DNA of 64,000 bases from Mycolicibacterium hodleri (GTDB lineage: Bacteria; Actinomycetota; Actinomycetes; Mycobacteriales; Mycobacteriaceae). The notes under the pieces were generated by a model that was not told the origin of the DNA, did not search any database, and was given only the letters and a program-made list of their open reading frames with translations. The stretch spans positions 1-64,000 of the forward strand of contig NZ_JACKTL010000008.1 of the NCBI RefSeq assembly GCF_025822245.1, given 5' to 3'. Made by a program: the position numbers and the translations under genes. Positions within the stretch are counted from its first letter, which is position 1; every line of letters starts with the position of its first letter. Positions 10,069-18,307 of the stretch are shown here, piece by piece.

Positions 10069-10096
10069 AGGCTACGCGGCCGGGCGGCCCAATCAA
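10069..10096 (-). promoter_or_regulatory. Putative SigA-type promoter of the iron-regulated pair
   Basis: On the minus strand TTGATT, a 16-bp spacer and TAGCCT form a reasonable -35/-10 pair. The predicted start of transcription falls inside or at the edge of the iron box at 10047-10065. Confidence 0.55.
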
Positions 10097-10099
10097 GGG

Positions 10100-10573
10100 C
10101 TACGTCTCCTTGCCCACGGCCCTGCCGTAGTGACGGCGCGCCTTCATCCGGTTGCCGCACTCACTCATCGAGCACCACCTGCCGGTGCCGCCGCGACTGC
10201 GGTCGAGAAGGAACAGGTGACACTCGCCGTTGGCACAGGGACGCAACCGGCCCGGCATGGCTGACTGCAGCTCACCCCAGGCGAGCACCAGCCGCGCCGG
10301 CCAGTCGGCCTCGAGGCGCCACGTCAGGACGTCGCCGACGATCTCCGGCGTTTGCGTGACGCCGCGCAGACGGGCGTCGAGCACGGCACCAGGGGCCTCG
10401 CCGCGGACCACGCGCTGCAGGTCGTCGCGCACACCTCGGACGTCGCGGACCCGCTGCCCGGCCGCCCCGTGGGCGCGCAGCCAGGCCGCGTCGAGCGTGT
10501 CGGTGGGTGTGCCGTCGACGACCGGCGTGGTGTTCAGCAGGTCGAGGAGCACCTCCGACCATTCGGATTTCAT
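10100..10573 (-). CDS. CGNR zinc-finger regulator (ABATE-type)
   Basis: A 157-residue protein whose C-terminus carries the CGNR zinc finger: C-ANGE-C, then WCSMSECGNRMKARRHY. The family is treated as transcription regulators with an N-terminal stress-sensing (ABATE) domain. I start at the Met of MKSEWSEV (10573); a four-residue longer start exists. It is divergent from a hydrolase, with a strikingly regular operator array (10575-10652) between them. It is therefore the obvious candidate to bind that array and control both genes. A second family member lies at 49314-49883. Confidence 0.85.
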   Translation of the reverse strand: MKSEWSEVLLDLLNTTPVVDGTPTDTLDAAWLRAHGAAGQRVRDVRGVRDDLQRVVRGEAPGAVLDARLRGVTQTPEIVGDVLTWRLEADWPARLVLAWGELQSAMPGRLRPCANGECHLFLLDRSRGGTGRWCSMSECGNRMKARRHYGRAVGKET

Positions 10574-10574
10574 A

Positions 10575-10652
10575 CTAACCACCATAGACCACTTGACAGG
10601 TTAGTCGACGGACTGTTCACTGCTAACCATCAAACGAATCCAAAGGGGTTAG
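10575..10652. promoter_or_regulatory. Operator array: four CTAACC/GGTTAG half-sites at exact 24-bp spacing
   Basis: CTAACC occurs at 10575 and 10623, and its complement GGTTAG at 10599 and 10647. The four elements therefore alternate in orientation with an exact 24-bp period and 18-bp gaps. A perfect TTGACA (10593-10598) lies in the first gap, with a weak TTCACT 17 bp downstream as a possible -10 for the plus-strand hydrolase. The array fills the whole divergent intergenic region, starting two bases from the CGNR start codon and ending three bases before the hydrolase ATG. Confidence 0.75.
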
Positions 10653-10654
10653 TC

Positions 10655-11521
10655 ATGACCACGCACCACCGCTACGCCGAGATCGCCGGCCGCCACACCT
10701 TCTACCGCGAAGCGGGGCGTAGGGACGCGCCAGCCGTCGTCCTGCTGCACGGCACCCCGGCCAGTTCGCACATGTACCGCAACCTCATCCCCGCACTGGC
10801 TGACCGCTACCACGTCATCGCTCCGGACTACCCGGGGTTCGGCCACTCCGAGCGCCCGGGCGTCGACCAGTTCGACTACACCTTCGACTCACTCGCCGAC
10901 CACGTCGACGCACTCCTCGACCACCTCGGGCTGACCCGCTACGCGCTGTACGTCCAGGACTACGGCGCACCCGTGGGATGGCGCCTCGCGCTGCGACACC
11001 CGGAGCGGATCGCCGCGATCGTCACGCAGAACGGCAACGCCTACGTCGAGGGCTTCGTCGGCGACGCCATGGAGCCGCTGTTCGCCTACGGGCGGGACCG
11101 CTCCGAGGCCAACGCCGACGTGCTGCGCGGACTCATCAGCCCCGAGGGTCTGAAATGGCAATACACGCACGGCGTTCCGGATCCGACCGTCGTCGACCCG
11201 GATTCCTGGACCAACGCCCACACCGCGGTCGCCGACACCGAGGAGTCGGTGGCGATCCAACTGGAGCTGTTCGCCGACTACATCAGCAACGTCGAGCTCT
11301 ATCCACAGGTGCACGAGTACTTCCGCACCTCGCAGGTGCCGCTGCTGGCGGTGTGGGGTCGCAACGACGAGATCTTCGGGCCGGCAGGCGCATTGGCCTT
11401 CACAGGCGATCTGCCGACGGCCGAGGTCAACCTGCTCGACGGCGGGCACTTCCTGCTGGAGAGCAAGCTCGACGCCGCAGTCGCGCTGATCCGCCCGTTC
11501 CTGGCGCAACACCTCGGCTGA
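10655..11521 (+). CDS. Haloalkane-dehalogenase/epoxide-hydrolase-like alpha/beta hydrolase
   Basis: A 288-residue alpha/beta hydrolase. The oxyanion loop is LLHGTPASSHMYRNLIP and the nucleophile elbow reads VQDYGAPVG, giving an aspartate nucleophile (D102) as in haloalkane dehalogenases and epoxide hydrolases rather than serine. WGRNDEIFGP would hold the acid and LLDGGHFLLES the catalytic histidine. The ATG at 10655 follows an AAAGGGG ribosome site; longer in-frame readings run through the divergent promoter. Detoxification of a small electrophile is plausible, but the true substrate is unknown. Control by the divergent CGNR protein is inferred. Confidence 0.82.
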   Translation: MTTHHRYAEIAGRHTFYREAGRRDAPAVVLLHGTPASSHMYRNLIPALADRYHVIAPDYPGFGHSERPGVDQFDYTFDSLADHVDALLDHLGLTRYALYVQDYGAPVGWRLALRHPERIAAIVTQNGNAYVEGFVGDAMEPLFAYGRDRSEANADVLRGLISPEGLKWQYTHGVPDPTVVDPDSWTNAHTAVADTEESVAIQLELFADYISNVELYPQVHEYFRTSQVPLLAVWGRNDEIFGPAGALAFTGDLPTAEVNLLDGGHFLLESKLDAAVALIRPFLAQHLG

Positions 11522-11534
11522 CGGCTTTTGCGCG

Positions 11535-12278
11535 TCACCGCAATTCGGAGGCCGCCACCCACTCCGTCGGTCGCAACAGCACGATCTCGGGGATGACGCA
11601 GGCCCGCGACAGCCGGGTGGTCAGTCGGACGGTCTCGGCCACGTCGCGTGGGGTGATCATCTCCACGGCGCCGCCCTCGCGGTAGTCGTCGGCCATTGGG
11701 GTGTCGGTCAGGCCCGGGCAGATTGCGGTGGCCTTGATGCCCTCCCCGGCGAGTTCGTCGTGCAGGGCTTCGGTGAACCCCACCACCGCGGCCTTGGACG
11801 CGGAGTAGGACGACAGCATGGCCTCGCCGCGCTTGCCCGCGTTGGAAGCGGTGTTGACCACCTGAGCCGAACCCCTTTCGCCAACCGCGTTGCGCAGCAA
11901 GGGAAGACACTTGGTGGTCAGCAGGATGACCGCCCGGGTGTTGACGGCGAACTGCTCGTCGACGAACTCCGCGGTGAGCTCGCCGACCGCCCTGGTGCCC
12001 GCCATGCCGGCATTGTTCACCAGCAGGTCCAGGGAGCCATGGGACTCGCCGACGAGGGCCACCTCGTCGAGGAAGCCCTCGTCGGCGAGTGACCCTGCCA
12101 GCCAACGCAAATCGGCACCGTTGGCCGGGGCCAGAAGATCGGCGGCGGTCCGCAACCTGTCGGGATCGCGACCGACCATCGTCACCGCGAACCCCTCCTC
12201 GAGGAGCACCTCGGTGATGGCTCGTCCGATGCCTCCGTAGGCGCCGGTGACGATGGCTGTGCGCGTTTCACTGGTCAT
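11535..12278 (-). CDS. Short-chain dehydrogenase/reductase
   Basis: A 247-residue classical SDR: cofactor motif TGAYGGIG, NNAG, catalytic YSASK, and the PG motif in ICPGLTDTP. The arginine after strand 2 (VGRDPDRL) suggests NADP(H) preference. The gene is convergent with the upstream hydrolase and precedes glmS in the opposite reading order (glmS stops 28 bp upstream). No pathway can be assigned. Confidence 0.85.
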   Translation of the reverse strand: MTSETRTAIVTGAYGGIGRAITEVLLEEGFAVTMVGRDPDRLRTAADLLAPANGADLRWLAGSLADEGFLDEVALVGESHGSLDLLVNNAGMAGTRAVGELTAEFVDEQFAVNTRAVILLTTKCLPLLRNAVGERGSAQVVNTASNAGKRGEAMLSSYSASKAAVVGFTEALHDELAGEGIKATAICPGLTDTPMADDYREGGAVEMITPRDVAETVRLTTRLSRACVIPEIVLLRPTEWVAASELR

Positions 12279-12306
12279 CGTGCAGGCTTACCAGAGTGCT
12301 GCACGA

Positions 12307-14175
12307 CTACTCGACGGTGACCGACTTGGCCAGGTTGCGCGGCTTGTCGACGTCGTAACCACGGGCTTGGGCCACCCCGGCGGCGAACACCTGGAGCGGG
12401 ATGGTCGACAGCAGCGGCTGGAAGAGCGTCGACACCGCGGGCATCTCGATCAGGTGGTCGGCGTAGGGCCGGACCGTGTCGTCGCCCTCTTCGGCGATGA
12501 CGATCGTGACCGCCCCACGAGCCTGGATCTCGCGAATGTTGCTCAGCAGCTTGCTGTGCAGCATCGCGGCGTTCTTCGGCGACGGCATCACGACGATGAC
12601 GGGCAGGCCGTCCTCGATGAGCGCGATCGGCCCGTGTTTGAGCTCACCGGCCGCGAAGCCCTCGGCGTGCATGTACGCCAGCTCCTTGAGCTTCAACGCA
12701 CCTTCCAGCGCGACCGGGTAGCCGACGTGACGGCCGAGGAACAGCACCGTCTGCGCCCTCGCGAACCGATGGGCCAGCGCGGTCACCGGCTCCATGCACG
12801 TCAGCACCCGGGCGATCAGATCGGGCATCGCCTCGAGCTCGGCGAACTCGCGCGCCACCTCGTCGGGGTACTTGGTGCCGCGGGCCTGGGCCAGCGCCAG
12901 CCCGACCAGATAGTTGGCGGCGACTTGGGCCAGGAACGTCTTGGTGGACGCGACGCCGATCTCCGGCCCGGCGCGCGTGTAGAGCACCGCGTCGCACTCC
13001 CGCGGGATCTGTGACCCGTTGGTGTTGCAGATGGCCAGCACCTTGGCCTTCTGTTCCTTGGCGTGCCGGACCGCCTCGAGCGTGTCGGCGGTCTCGCCGG
13101 ACTGCGAGATGGCGATCACCAGGGTGCTGCGGTCGAGCACCGGGTCGCGGTAACGGAATTCACTGGCGAGCTCCACCTCGACGGGCAGCCGCGTCCAGTG
13201 CTCGATGGCGTACTTGGCCAGCAGCCCGGAGTGGTACGCCGTGCCGCAGGCGACGATGAACACCTTGTCGATCTCGCGGAGTTCCTGGTCGCTGAGGCGC
13301 TGCTCGTCGAGCACGATGCGCCCGCCGGCGAAGTGGCCGAGCAGGGTGTCGGCGACGGCGGCGGGTTGCTCGGCGATCTCCTTGAGCATGAAGTACTCGT
13401 AGCCGCCCTTTTCGGCGGCCGACAGGTCCCAGTCGATGTGGAACGGCCGGGCAGCGGCGTCGTCCCGGTTGCCGTGGAAGTCGTAGATCGCGTACCCGTC
13501 GGCGGTGATCACCACGGCCTGATCCTGGCCGAGTTCGACGGCGTCGCGGGTGTGCTCGATGAAGGCGGCGACGTCGGAGCCGAGGAACATCTCGCCGTCG
13601 CCGACGCCGATCACGAGCGGCGTGGAACGCCGCGCGGCGACGATGGTGCCCGGTTCGTCCGCGTTGGCGAACACCAGCGTGAAGTGGCCCTCCAGGCGCG
13701 GCAGCACGGCCATCACCGAGCCGACGAAGTCTCCCGCGGACGGGCCGTGGTGGTACTGCCAGGACACCAGGTGGACGGCGACCTCGGTGTCGGTGTCGCT
13801 GGCGAACTCGACGCCCTGGGCTTCCAGCTCGGAGCGCAGCGCCGTGAAGTTCTCGATGATGCCGTTGTGGACGACGGCGATCTTGCCGGCGGCGTCGCGG
13901 TGCGGGTGGGCGTTGCGGTCGGTCGGCCTGCCGTGGGTGGCCCACCGGGTGTGGCCCATGCCGGTGCTACCGGTCATGTCCTGCGCGTCGGCCTCCGCGA
14001 GAGCCGCCTCGAGGTTGGCCAACCGTCCGGCGCGCCGGCGCACGTCCATGCCGCCGTGCCCGTCGAGCAGGGCGACCCCCGAGGAGTCGTAACCCCGATA
14101 CTCCATCCGACGCAGCGCGTCGACGACGATGTCTCGGGCAGGACGCTGTCCGACGTAGCCGACGATTCCGCACAT
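12307..14175 (-). CDS. glmS: Glutamine-fructose-6-phosphate aminotransferase (isomerising)
   Basis: First committed step of UDP-GlcNAc synthesis: fructose-6-P plus glutamine gives glucosamine-6-P. The 622-residue protein starts MCGIVGYVGQR with the N-terminal nucleophile Cys of the glutaminase domain. Two SIS domains follow (CGTAYHSG; SQSGETADT) and it ends LAKSVTVE with the conserved C-terminal lysine. Length matches mycobacterial GlmS (Rv3436c). glmM, the next enzyme of the pathway, is in the same window at 37065-38399. Confidence 0.98.
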   Translation of the reverse strand: MCGIVGYVGQRPARDIVVDALRRMEYRGYDSSGVALLDGHGGMDVRRRAGRLANLEAALAEADAQDMTGSTGMGHTRWATHGRPTDRNAHPHRDAAGKIAVVHNGIIENFTALRSELEAQGVEFASDTDTEVAVHLVSWQYHHGPSAGDFVGSVMAVLPRLEGHFTLVFANADEPGTIVAARRSTPLVIGVGDGEMFLGSDVAAFIEHTRDAVELGQDQAVVITADGYAIYDFHGNRDDAAARPFHIDWDLSAAEKGGYEYFMLKEIAEQPAAVADTLLGHFAGGRIVLDEQRLSDQELREIDKVFIVACGTAYHSGLLAKYAIEHWTRLPVEVELASEFRYRDPVLDRSTLVIAISQSGETADTLEAVRHAKEQKAKVLAICNTNGSQIPRECDAVLYTRAGPEIGVASTKTFLAQVAANYLVGLALAQARGTKYPDEVAREFAELEAMPDLIARVLTCMEPVTALAHRFARAQTVLFLGRHVGYPVALEGALKLKELAYMHAEGFAAGELKHGPIALIEDGLPVIVVMPSPKNAAMLHSKLLSNIREIQARGAVTIVIAEEGDDTVRPYADHLIEMPAVSTLFQPLLSTIPLQVFAAGVAQARGYDVDKPRNLAKSVTVE

Positions 14176-14232
14176 GACTGTTCAGGGTAGTGCAAGCCGC
14201 GCCCCCGGCCCGGTGTGAGCTACGGTCATCGG

Positions 14233-15078
14233 GTGGCCAAGACGAAGAAGCTCTTCGCTGCGTTGACCCGTCGGGGACCGCATCGCGTACTACGTGGTGA
14301 CCTGGCCTTTGCCGGCCTGCCCGGGCTCGTCTACACCCCCGAGAAGGGGATGAACCTGCCCGGCGTGGCCTTCGGGCACGACTGGCTGGTCTCCGCCGAC
14401 CGGTACGCGGGAACACTGGAACACCTGGCGTCGTGGGGCATCGTCGCCGCCGCCCCGAGTACCGAGACCGGCTTCGCCCCCTCCGTGCTGAGCCTGGCGT
14501 TCGACCTGGGCACCACGCTGGACGTCATCTCCGGAGTGCGACTGGGCCCGGGCAAGATCAGCGTGCACCCCACCAAGCTGGGGGTCGCCGGTCACGGCTT
14601 CGGCGGATCGGCCGCCGTCTTCGCCGCCGCGGGGATGTCGGGCCGCGTGAAGGCCGCCGCCGCGGTGTTCCCCACCGTCACCAAACCGGCCACCACCCAG
14701 CCCGCGTCGTCGCTGAGGGTGCCCGGCCTCATCCTGTCCGACCCCGGGGACCCCATGTCACTGCGGTCCAACGCCGTCGAATTGGCCAGGGCGTGGAAGC
14801 CGGCGACCCTGCGGGAGGTCAAGAAGGTGACCGCCGGCGGCCTCGTCGAGGGGCGCCGCGTCGCCAGGGCGCTCGAGCTGCCGGGTGCCGACAAGGGCAC
14901 GCAGAAGATCGTGCGGGCGCTCCTGACGGGCTACCTGCTGCACGAGCTGGCCGGCGACAAGACCTACCGGGACTTCGCCGATCCCGAGGTGGCGTTGCCC
15001 AAGGCCGACGTCCTCGATCCGTTCTCCGGCGACCCCGTCGAACTGGAGAACAAGGTGGTTGCGCTCCTCAAGCCGTAG
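14233..15078 (+). CDS. Dienelactone-hydrolase-like alpha/beta hydrolase
   Basis: About 281 residues, reading AKTKKLFAALTRRGPHRVLRG at the N-terminus, then GVAFGHDW, and a nucleophile-elbow-like GVAGHGFGGSAA in which the usual serine is histidine (G-H-G-F-G). DPGDPMSLR is where the acid would be. The fold resembles dienelactone hydrolases, but the atypical elbow makes a hydrolytic activity uncertain. I chose the GTG at 14233 because the basic KTKK start is common in mycobacterial homologues; a GTG six codons upstream (14215) is also possible. It is divergent from glmS, 57 bp apart. Confidence 0.7.
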   Translation: MAKTKKLFAALTRRGPHRVLRGDLAFAGLPGLVYTPEKGMNLPGVAFGHDWLVSADRYAGTLEHLASWGIVAAAPSTETGFAPSVLSLAFDLGTTLDVISGVRLGPGKISVHPTKLGVAGHGFGGSAAVFAAAGMSGRVKAAAAVFPTVTKPATTQPASSLRVPGLILSDPGDPMSLRSNAVELARAWKPATLREVKKVTAGGLVEGRRVARALELPGADKGTQKIVRALLTGYLLHELAGDKTYRDFADPEVALPKADVLDPFSGDPVELENKVVALLKP

Positions 15079-15147
15079 GTGCGCCGACACTCGGCGTGAT
15101 GACGCCGCCGTCGGCGTGTCGTCGCGACGACCGCAGTCTCGCGGGGC

Positions 15148-16350
15148 TCAACGACGGCGGACCGACTCGCCGTTTCCCTGCGCGGCGATGGCGGGCGATT
15201 CGTCGCCGCCGACCGCGCGGGCGCCCAACGCCGCGGCTGCCACGGCGACCAGTGGCAGCAGCAGGGCGAGGTTCAGCGTCACCAGTTCGGAGAGCCAGCC
15301 GATCAACGCGGGGCCGGCGAGCAAGGCGACGTAGCCGCAGCCCACCACCCGGGAGAAGTCGGTGCCGGTCGCACCCGCGACATTGCCCGCCGCGGTGAAC
15401 ACCTGCGGCAGGCTGCCGGACAGCCCGAGACCGAAGATCACCCAGCCGGCCATCGTCAACGGCAGCGCGGGCGACGCCACCACGATGCCCAGCCCGACGA
15501 CGGCCAGACTGCCGTAGCGCAGCACCCAGACGGGCCCCTTCCTGGCACTGACCATGTCCGCGGTGAACCGTCCGACCGTCATTGCCGTGACGAATCCGCC
15601 GAACACGAGGGCACCCAACGAGTTCGAGACTCCGAGACGCTCTTGGGCGTGCAGGCTGCTCCAGTCCATCGCGCAGCCCTCGGCGAGCAGCAGGACGAAC
15701 GCCAGTGCACCGAGCAGCACCAGGCGGCGGCGCTTGCTGAGGGGTTCGGAAGGCGCTCCCTCCGGCGGCGCACCGACCCCCGTCGTCGGATCGGCTCGCA
15801 CACTCCGCAGGTTGGGCGCGGTCACCGCGACCAGCAGCAGGCACGAGCCGCACATCACGGCCGTCGTCGCCGGCATGCCCCACGCGGCGGCCAGGGCGGC
15901 GGCACCGATCAACGAGCCGATCACGCTGCCGACGGAGAAGATGGCGTGGAACGCGGACATGATCGGCTTGCCCGCCTGCTGCTCGACGGCGACCGCGCGT
16001 GCGTTCATCCCGACGTCGGTGATGCCCGTCGCGCCACCGAAGATCAGAAGGGCGCCACCCAACAGCGCGGGCGTCGGCGCGTTGAGGGGAAGGGCCAGCG
16101 TCGCGGCCATGGCCGCGGCGCCGACGAGTGCGATGCGCGCGCTGCCCCACCGGTTGATCAGCGGACCGCAGGCCTGCATTCCGATCAACGCTCCGGCGCC
16201 GTGCAAGAGCAGCAAGCTCCCCAGTGTCCCCACCGAGACCCCGGTGCGTTCTTGGACCGACGGGATGTGCACCGCCCACGTGGAGATGCACAGCCCGAAG
16301 ACGGCGAAGACCAGGAACACCGCCGCGCGAGACCACTTGAGTGAATTCAC
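15148..16350 (-). CDS. Major facilitator superfamily transporter
   Basis: A 400-residue polytopic membrane protein with about 12 predicted hydrophobic segments in two six-helix halves, separated by a loop rich in Pro, Glu and Lys/Arg (GAPPEGAPSEPLSKRRR, around residues 190-210). Loops such as PLINRWGSARIA and VSARKGPVW resemble the MFS motif A position. The start is a GTG (V-N-S-L-K-W-S-R); the longer in-frame reading crosses the divergent promoter region. Substrate unknown; it is divergent from an F420-type oxidoreductase, with which it might share a regulator. Confidence 0.82.
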   Translation of the reverse strand: MNSLKWSRAAVFLVFAVFGLCISTWAVHIPSVQERTGVSVGTLGSLLLLHGAGALIGMQACGPLINRWGSARIALVGAAAMAATLALPLNAPTPALLGGALLIFGGATGITDVGMNARAVAVEQQAGKPIMSAFHAIFSVGSVIGSLIGAAALAAAWGMPATTAVMCGSCLLLVAVTAPNLRSVRADPTTGVGAPPEGAPSEPLSKRRRLVLLGALAFVLLLAEGCAMDWSSLHAQERLGVSNSLGALVFGGFVTAMTVGRFTADMVSARKGPVWVLRYGSLAVVGLGIVVASPALPLTMAGWVIFGLGLSGSLPQVFTAAGNVAGATGTDFSRVVGCGYVALLAGPALIGWLSELVTLNLALLLPLVAVAAAALGARAVGGDESPAIAAQGNGESVRRR

Positions 16351-16443
16351 GTGGCTGCCGTTACCCACTCGGCGTTGCGTTCTCCCTCGTGCACGTCGTC
16401 CATCATCGTCGTGCCGTAGGCCGCACCTCACACCCCGCCTTCC

Positions 16444-16470
16444 CAACCAACTGGTTGATCGTGCTATAAC
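16444..16470 (+). promoter_or_regulatory. Palindromic operator and -10 for a leaderless transcript
   Basis: CAACCA-AC-TGGTTG (16444-16457) is a 14-bp inverted repeat of the kind bound by TetR-family dimers. It is followed by TATAAC (16465-16470), a plausible -10. The ATG of the oxidoreductase begins seven bases after this -10 (16477), so the mRNA would be nearly or fully leaderless. Confidence 0.5.
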
Positions 16471-16476
16471 ACCACC

Positions 16477-17517
16477 ATGCGCACCGGCATCTTCATGAGC
16501 TACGCCAGCGGCTTCCGGGAGGCAGCCAATCAAGTCGTCGAACTCGAGAAGTGCGGAGTCGACGTTGCATTGGTCGCCGAGGCCTACTCCTACGACGCCA
16601 TCAGCCAGCTGGGCTACCTCGCCGCCAAGACCTCCAGCATCGAGCTGGGCTCGGGCGTCGTCCCGATCTACACCCGCACGCCGACGCTGCTGGCGATGAC
16701 CGCCGCCGGCGTGGACTACGTCTCCGACGGCCGCTTCCGGCTCGGCATCGGCACGTCCGGCCCGCAGGTGGTGGAGGGCTTCCACGGCGTCCCGTTCGAC
16801 GCACCGCTTGGGCGCACCCGCGAGGTCGTCGAGATCTGCCGCCAGGTCTGGCGCCGCGACAAGGTCGAATTCGACGGCAAGTACTACCAGGTGCCATTGC
16901 CCGCCGAGCGGGGCACCGGTCTCGGCAAACCACTAAAGCTCATCAATCACCCTGTCCGCGAACGCATTCCGATCGCCATCGCGGCACTCGGCCCGCAGAA
17001 CGTCAAGCTCACCGCCGAGATCGCCGAGGGCTGGCAGCCGATCTTCTACTACCCCGAGAAGGCCGACGACGTCTGGGGAGAGGCGCTGCGCGCCGGTGCC
17101 GCCAGGCGCGACCCCGCGCTGGGCCCCCTCGACGTCATGGTCTCGACCAGCCTGGCCATCGGCGACGACGTCGAGGACCGGCTCGCGTGGGCGAAACCCC
17201 AACTGGCGCTGTACATCGGCGGCATGGGTGCGCGCGGGAAGAACTTCTACCACAACCTGGCCACCCGGTACGGCTTCGGCGAGGTCGCCGACCGCATCCA
17301 AGACCTCTACCTGGCCGGCAAGAAGGAAGAGGCCGTCGCGGCGGTACCCGACGACCTGGTGCGCAACATATCCCTCGTCGGGCCAAGGGGTTTCGTCAAG
17401 GAGCGGCTGGCCGCCTACGCCGAGGCCGGCGTCACCACCATGCTGGTGCACCCACTCTCCGGCGACGACCGCGAAACGGTGAAGTTCTGCGAGGAACTCG
17501 TCGAGCTGGCGCACTGA
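16477..17517 (+). CDS. Luciferase-like (probably F420-dependent) oxidoreductase
   Basis: A 346-residue bacterial-luciferase-like TIM-barrel protein: RTGIFMSYASGF at the N-terminus, ELGSGVVPIYTRTP, and RFRLGIGTSGPQVVEGFHG, a hallmark of mycobacterial LLM class F420 enzymes similar to Rv3520c. Insertion GRTREVVEICRQVWRRD and the C-terminal WQPIFYYPEKAD are also typical. The reaction is a hydride transfer with reduced F420; the substrate is unknown. The gene appears leaderless and has a palindromic operator in its promoter. Confidence 0.85.
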   Translation: MRTGIFMSYASGFREAANQVVELEKCGVDVALVAEAYSYDAISQLGYLAAKTSSIELGSGVVPIYTRTPTLLAMTAAGVDYVSDGRFRLGIGTSGPQVVEGFHGVPFDAPLGRTREVVEICRQVWRRDKVEFDGKYYQVPLPAERGTGLGKPLKLINHPVRERIPIAIAALGPQNVKLTAEIAEGWQPIFYYPEKADDVWGEALRAGAARRDPALGPLDVMVSTSLAIGDDVEDRLAWAKPQLALYIGGMGARGKNFYHNLATRYGFGEVADRIQDLYLAGKKEEAVAAVPDDLVRNISLVGPRGFVKERLAAYAEAGVTTMLVHPLSGDDRETVKFCEELVELAH

Positions 17518-17518
17518 G

Positions 17519-18235
17519 TCACACCAGCAGGGTGCCACCCTCGACCGTGAGCACCGTGCCGGTGCTGAACGTCTGCTCCATGCAGTAGACGTAGGCACGC
17601 GCGACGTCCGCCACCTCGCCGACGCGGCCGAGTGGAACCCGTTGCGCCTCTTGCTCGTACAGCGCCTGCCGGTCGTCCTCGGGCATGGCGTCCCAGAGCG
17701 GGGTGCGGATCAGTCCCGGTGCGACGGCGTTGACCCGGATCGGCGCGAACTCCACCGCGAGAGCGGCGGTCAACCCGTTCATCGCGCCGCACAGACTGGA
17801 CGGGAGGGCACCGTAACCCGGGTCCCACGCCGCCGTACCACTGGTGAGCGTGATCGAGCCACCGGCGCGCAGCCGCGGACCGAACACTCGCGCCGCGCTC
17901 AGGGCACCGACGAAACGGGTCTGGAAGAACGCGTTGACGACCTCCGGCGTCAGCTCGGCCAGCGCCGTCATCTCCAGCGGCTCGCCGGCCGTGTAGACCA
18001 GATGGTCGACGTCGCCCACCTCGGCAGCGAGCCGGTCGAGCGCCCCGGGATCGGCGAGGTCGACGGTGGCGCCGCGAGCTCCGGCGGGCAGTTCGGCCAG
18101 GGCCCGGTCGACGCTGGTGCGGCGCCGGGACACGACGACCGGAGTGGCACCGCGGTCGGCCACCGCGCGTGCGACACCGAGTCCGATGCCCGAGGTGCCG
18201 CCGATGACGAGGACTGTCGCGTTCTTCAAGGTCAT
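17519..18235 (-). CDS. Atypical SDR-fold protein lacking the YxxxK motif
   Basis: A 238-residue Rossmann protein with an intact cofactor loop IGGTSGIGLGVARA and RRR after strand 2, hence probably NADP(H) binding. At the place of the catalytic YxxxK it reads PSSLCGAMNGLTAAL, so both Tyr and Lys are missing. APIRVNAVAPGLIRTPLW restores the normal C-terminal SDR pattern. A known subgroup of SDR-like proteins shares this loss. The start at 18235 (MTLKNATVLVIGG) gives the normal N-terminus. It is divergent from a LysR gene, 70 bp apart, and likely its regulatory target. Confidence 0.78.
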   Translation of the reverse strand: MTLKNATVLVIGGTSGIGLGVARAVADRGATPVVVSRRRTSVDRALAELPAGARGATVDLADPGALDRLAAEVGDVDHLVYTAGEPLEMTALAELTPEVVNAFFQTRFVGALSAARVFGPRLRAGGSITLTSGTAAWDPGYGALPSSLCGAMNGLTAALAVEFAPIRVNAVAPGLIRTPLWDAMPEDDRQALYEQEAQRVPLGRVGEVADVARAYVYCMEQTFSTGTVLTVEGGTLLV

Positions 18236-18292
18236 GGCTCCACGCTCCCCCGGCCGCCGCCGTCCGTCCAAGACCCTTTGCGTCGCCCGGCG

Positions 18293-18307
18293 ATACCCTG
18301 GGGGTAT
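18293..18307. promoter_or_regulatory. LysR-type operator ATAC-N7-GTAT
   Basis: ATACCCTGGGGGTAT is a near-perfect 15-bp palindrome containing ATAC-N7-GTAT, the form recognised by BenM/CatM-type LysR regulators. Its right arm covers the first two bases of the lysR ATG, so it could serve both autorepression and activation of the divergent SDR gene. Confidence 0.6.
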
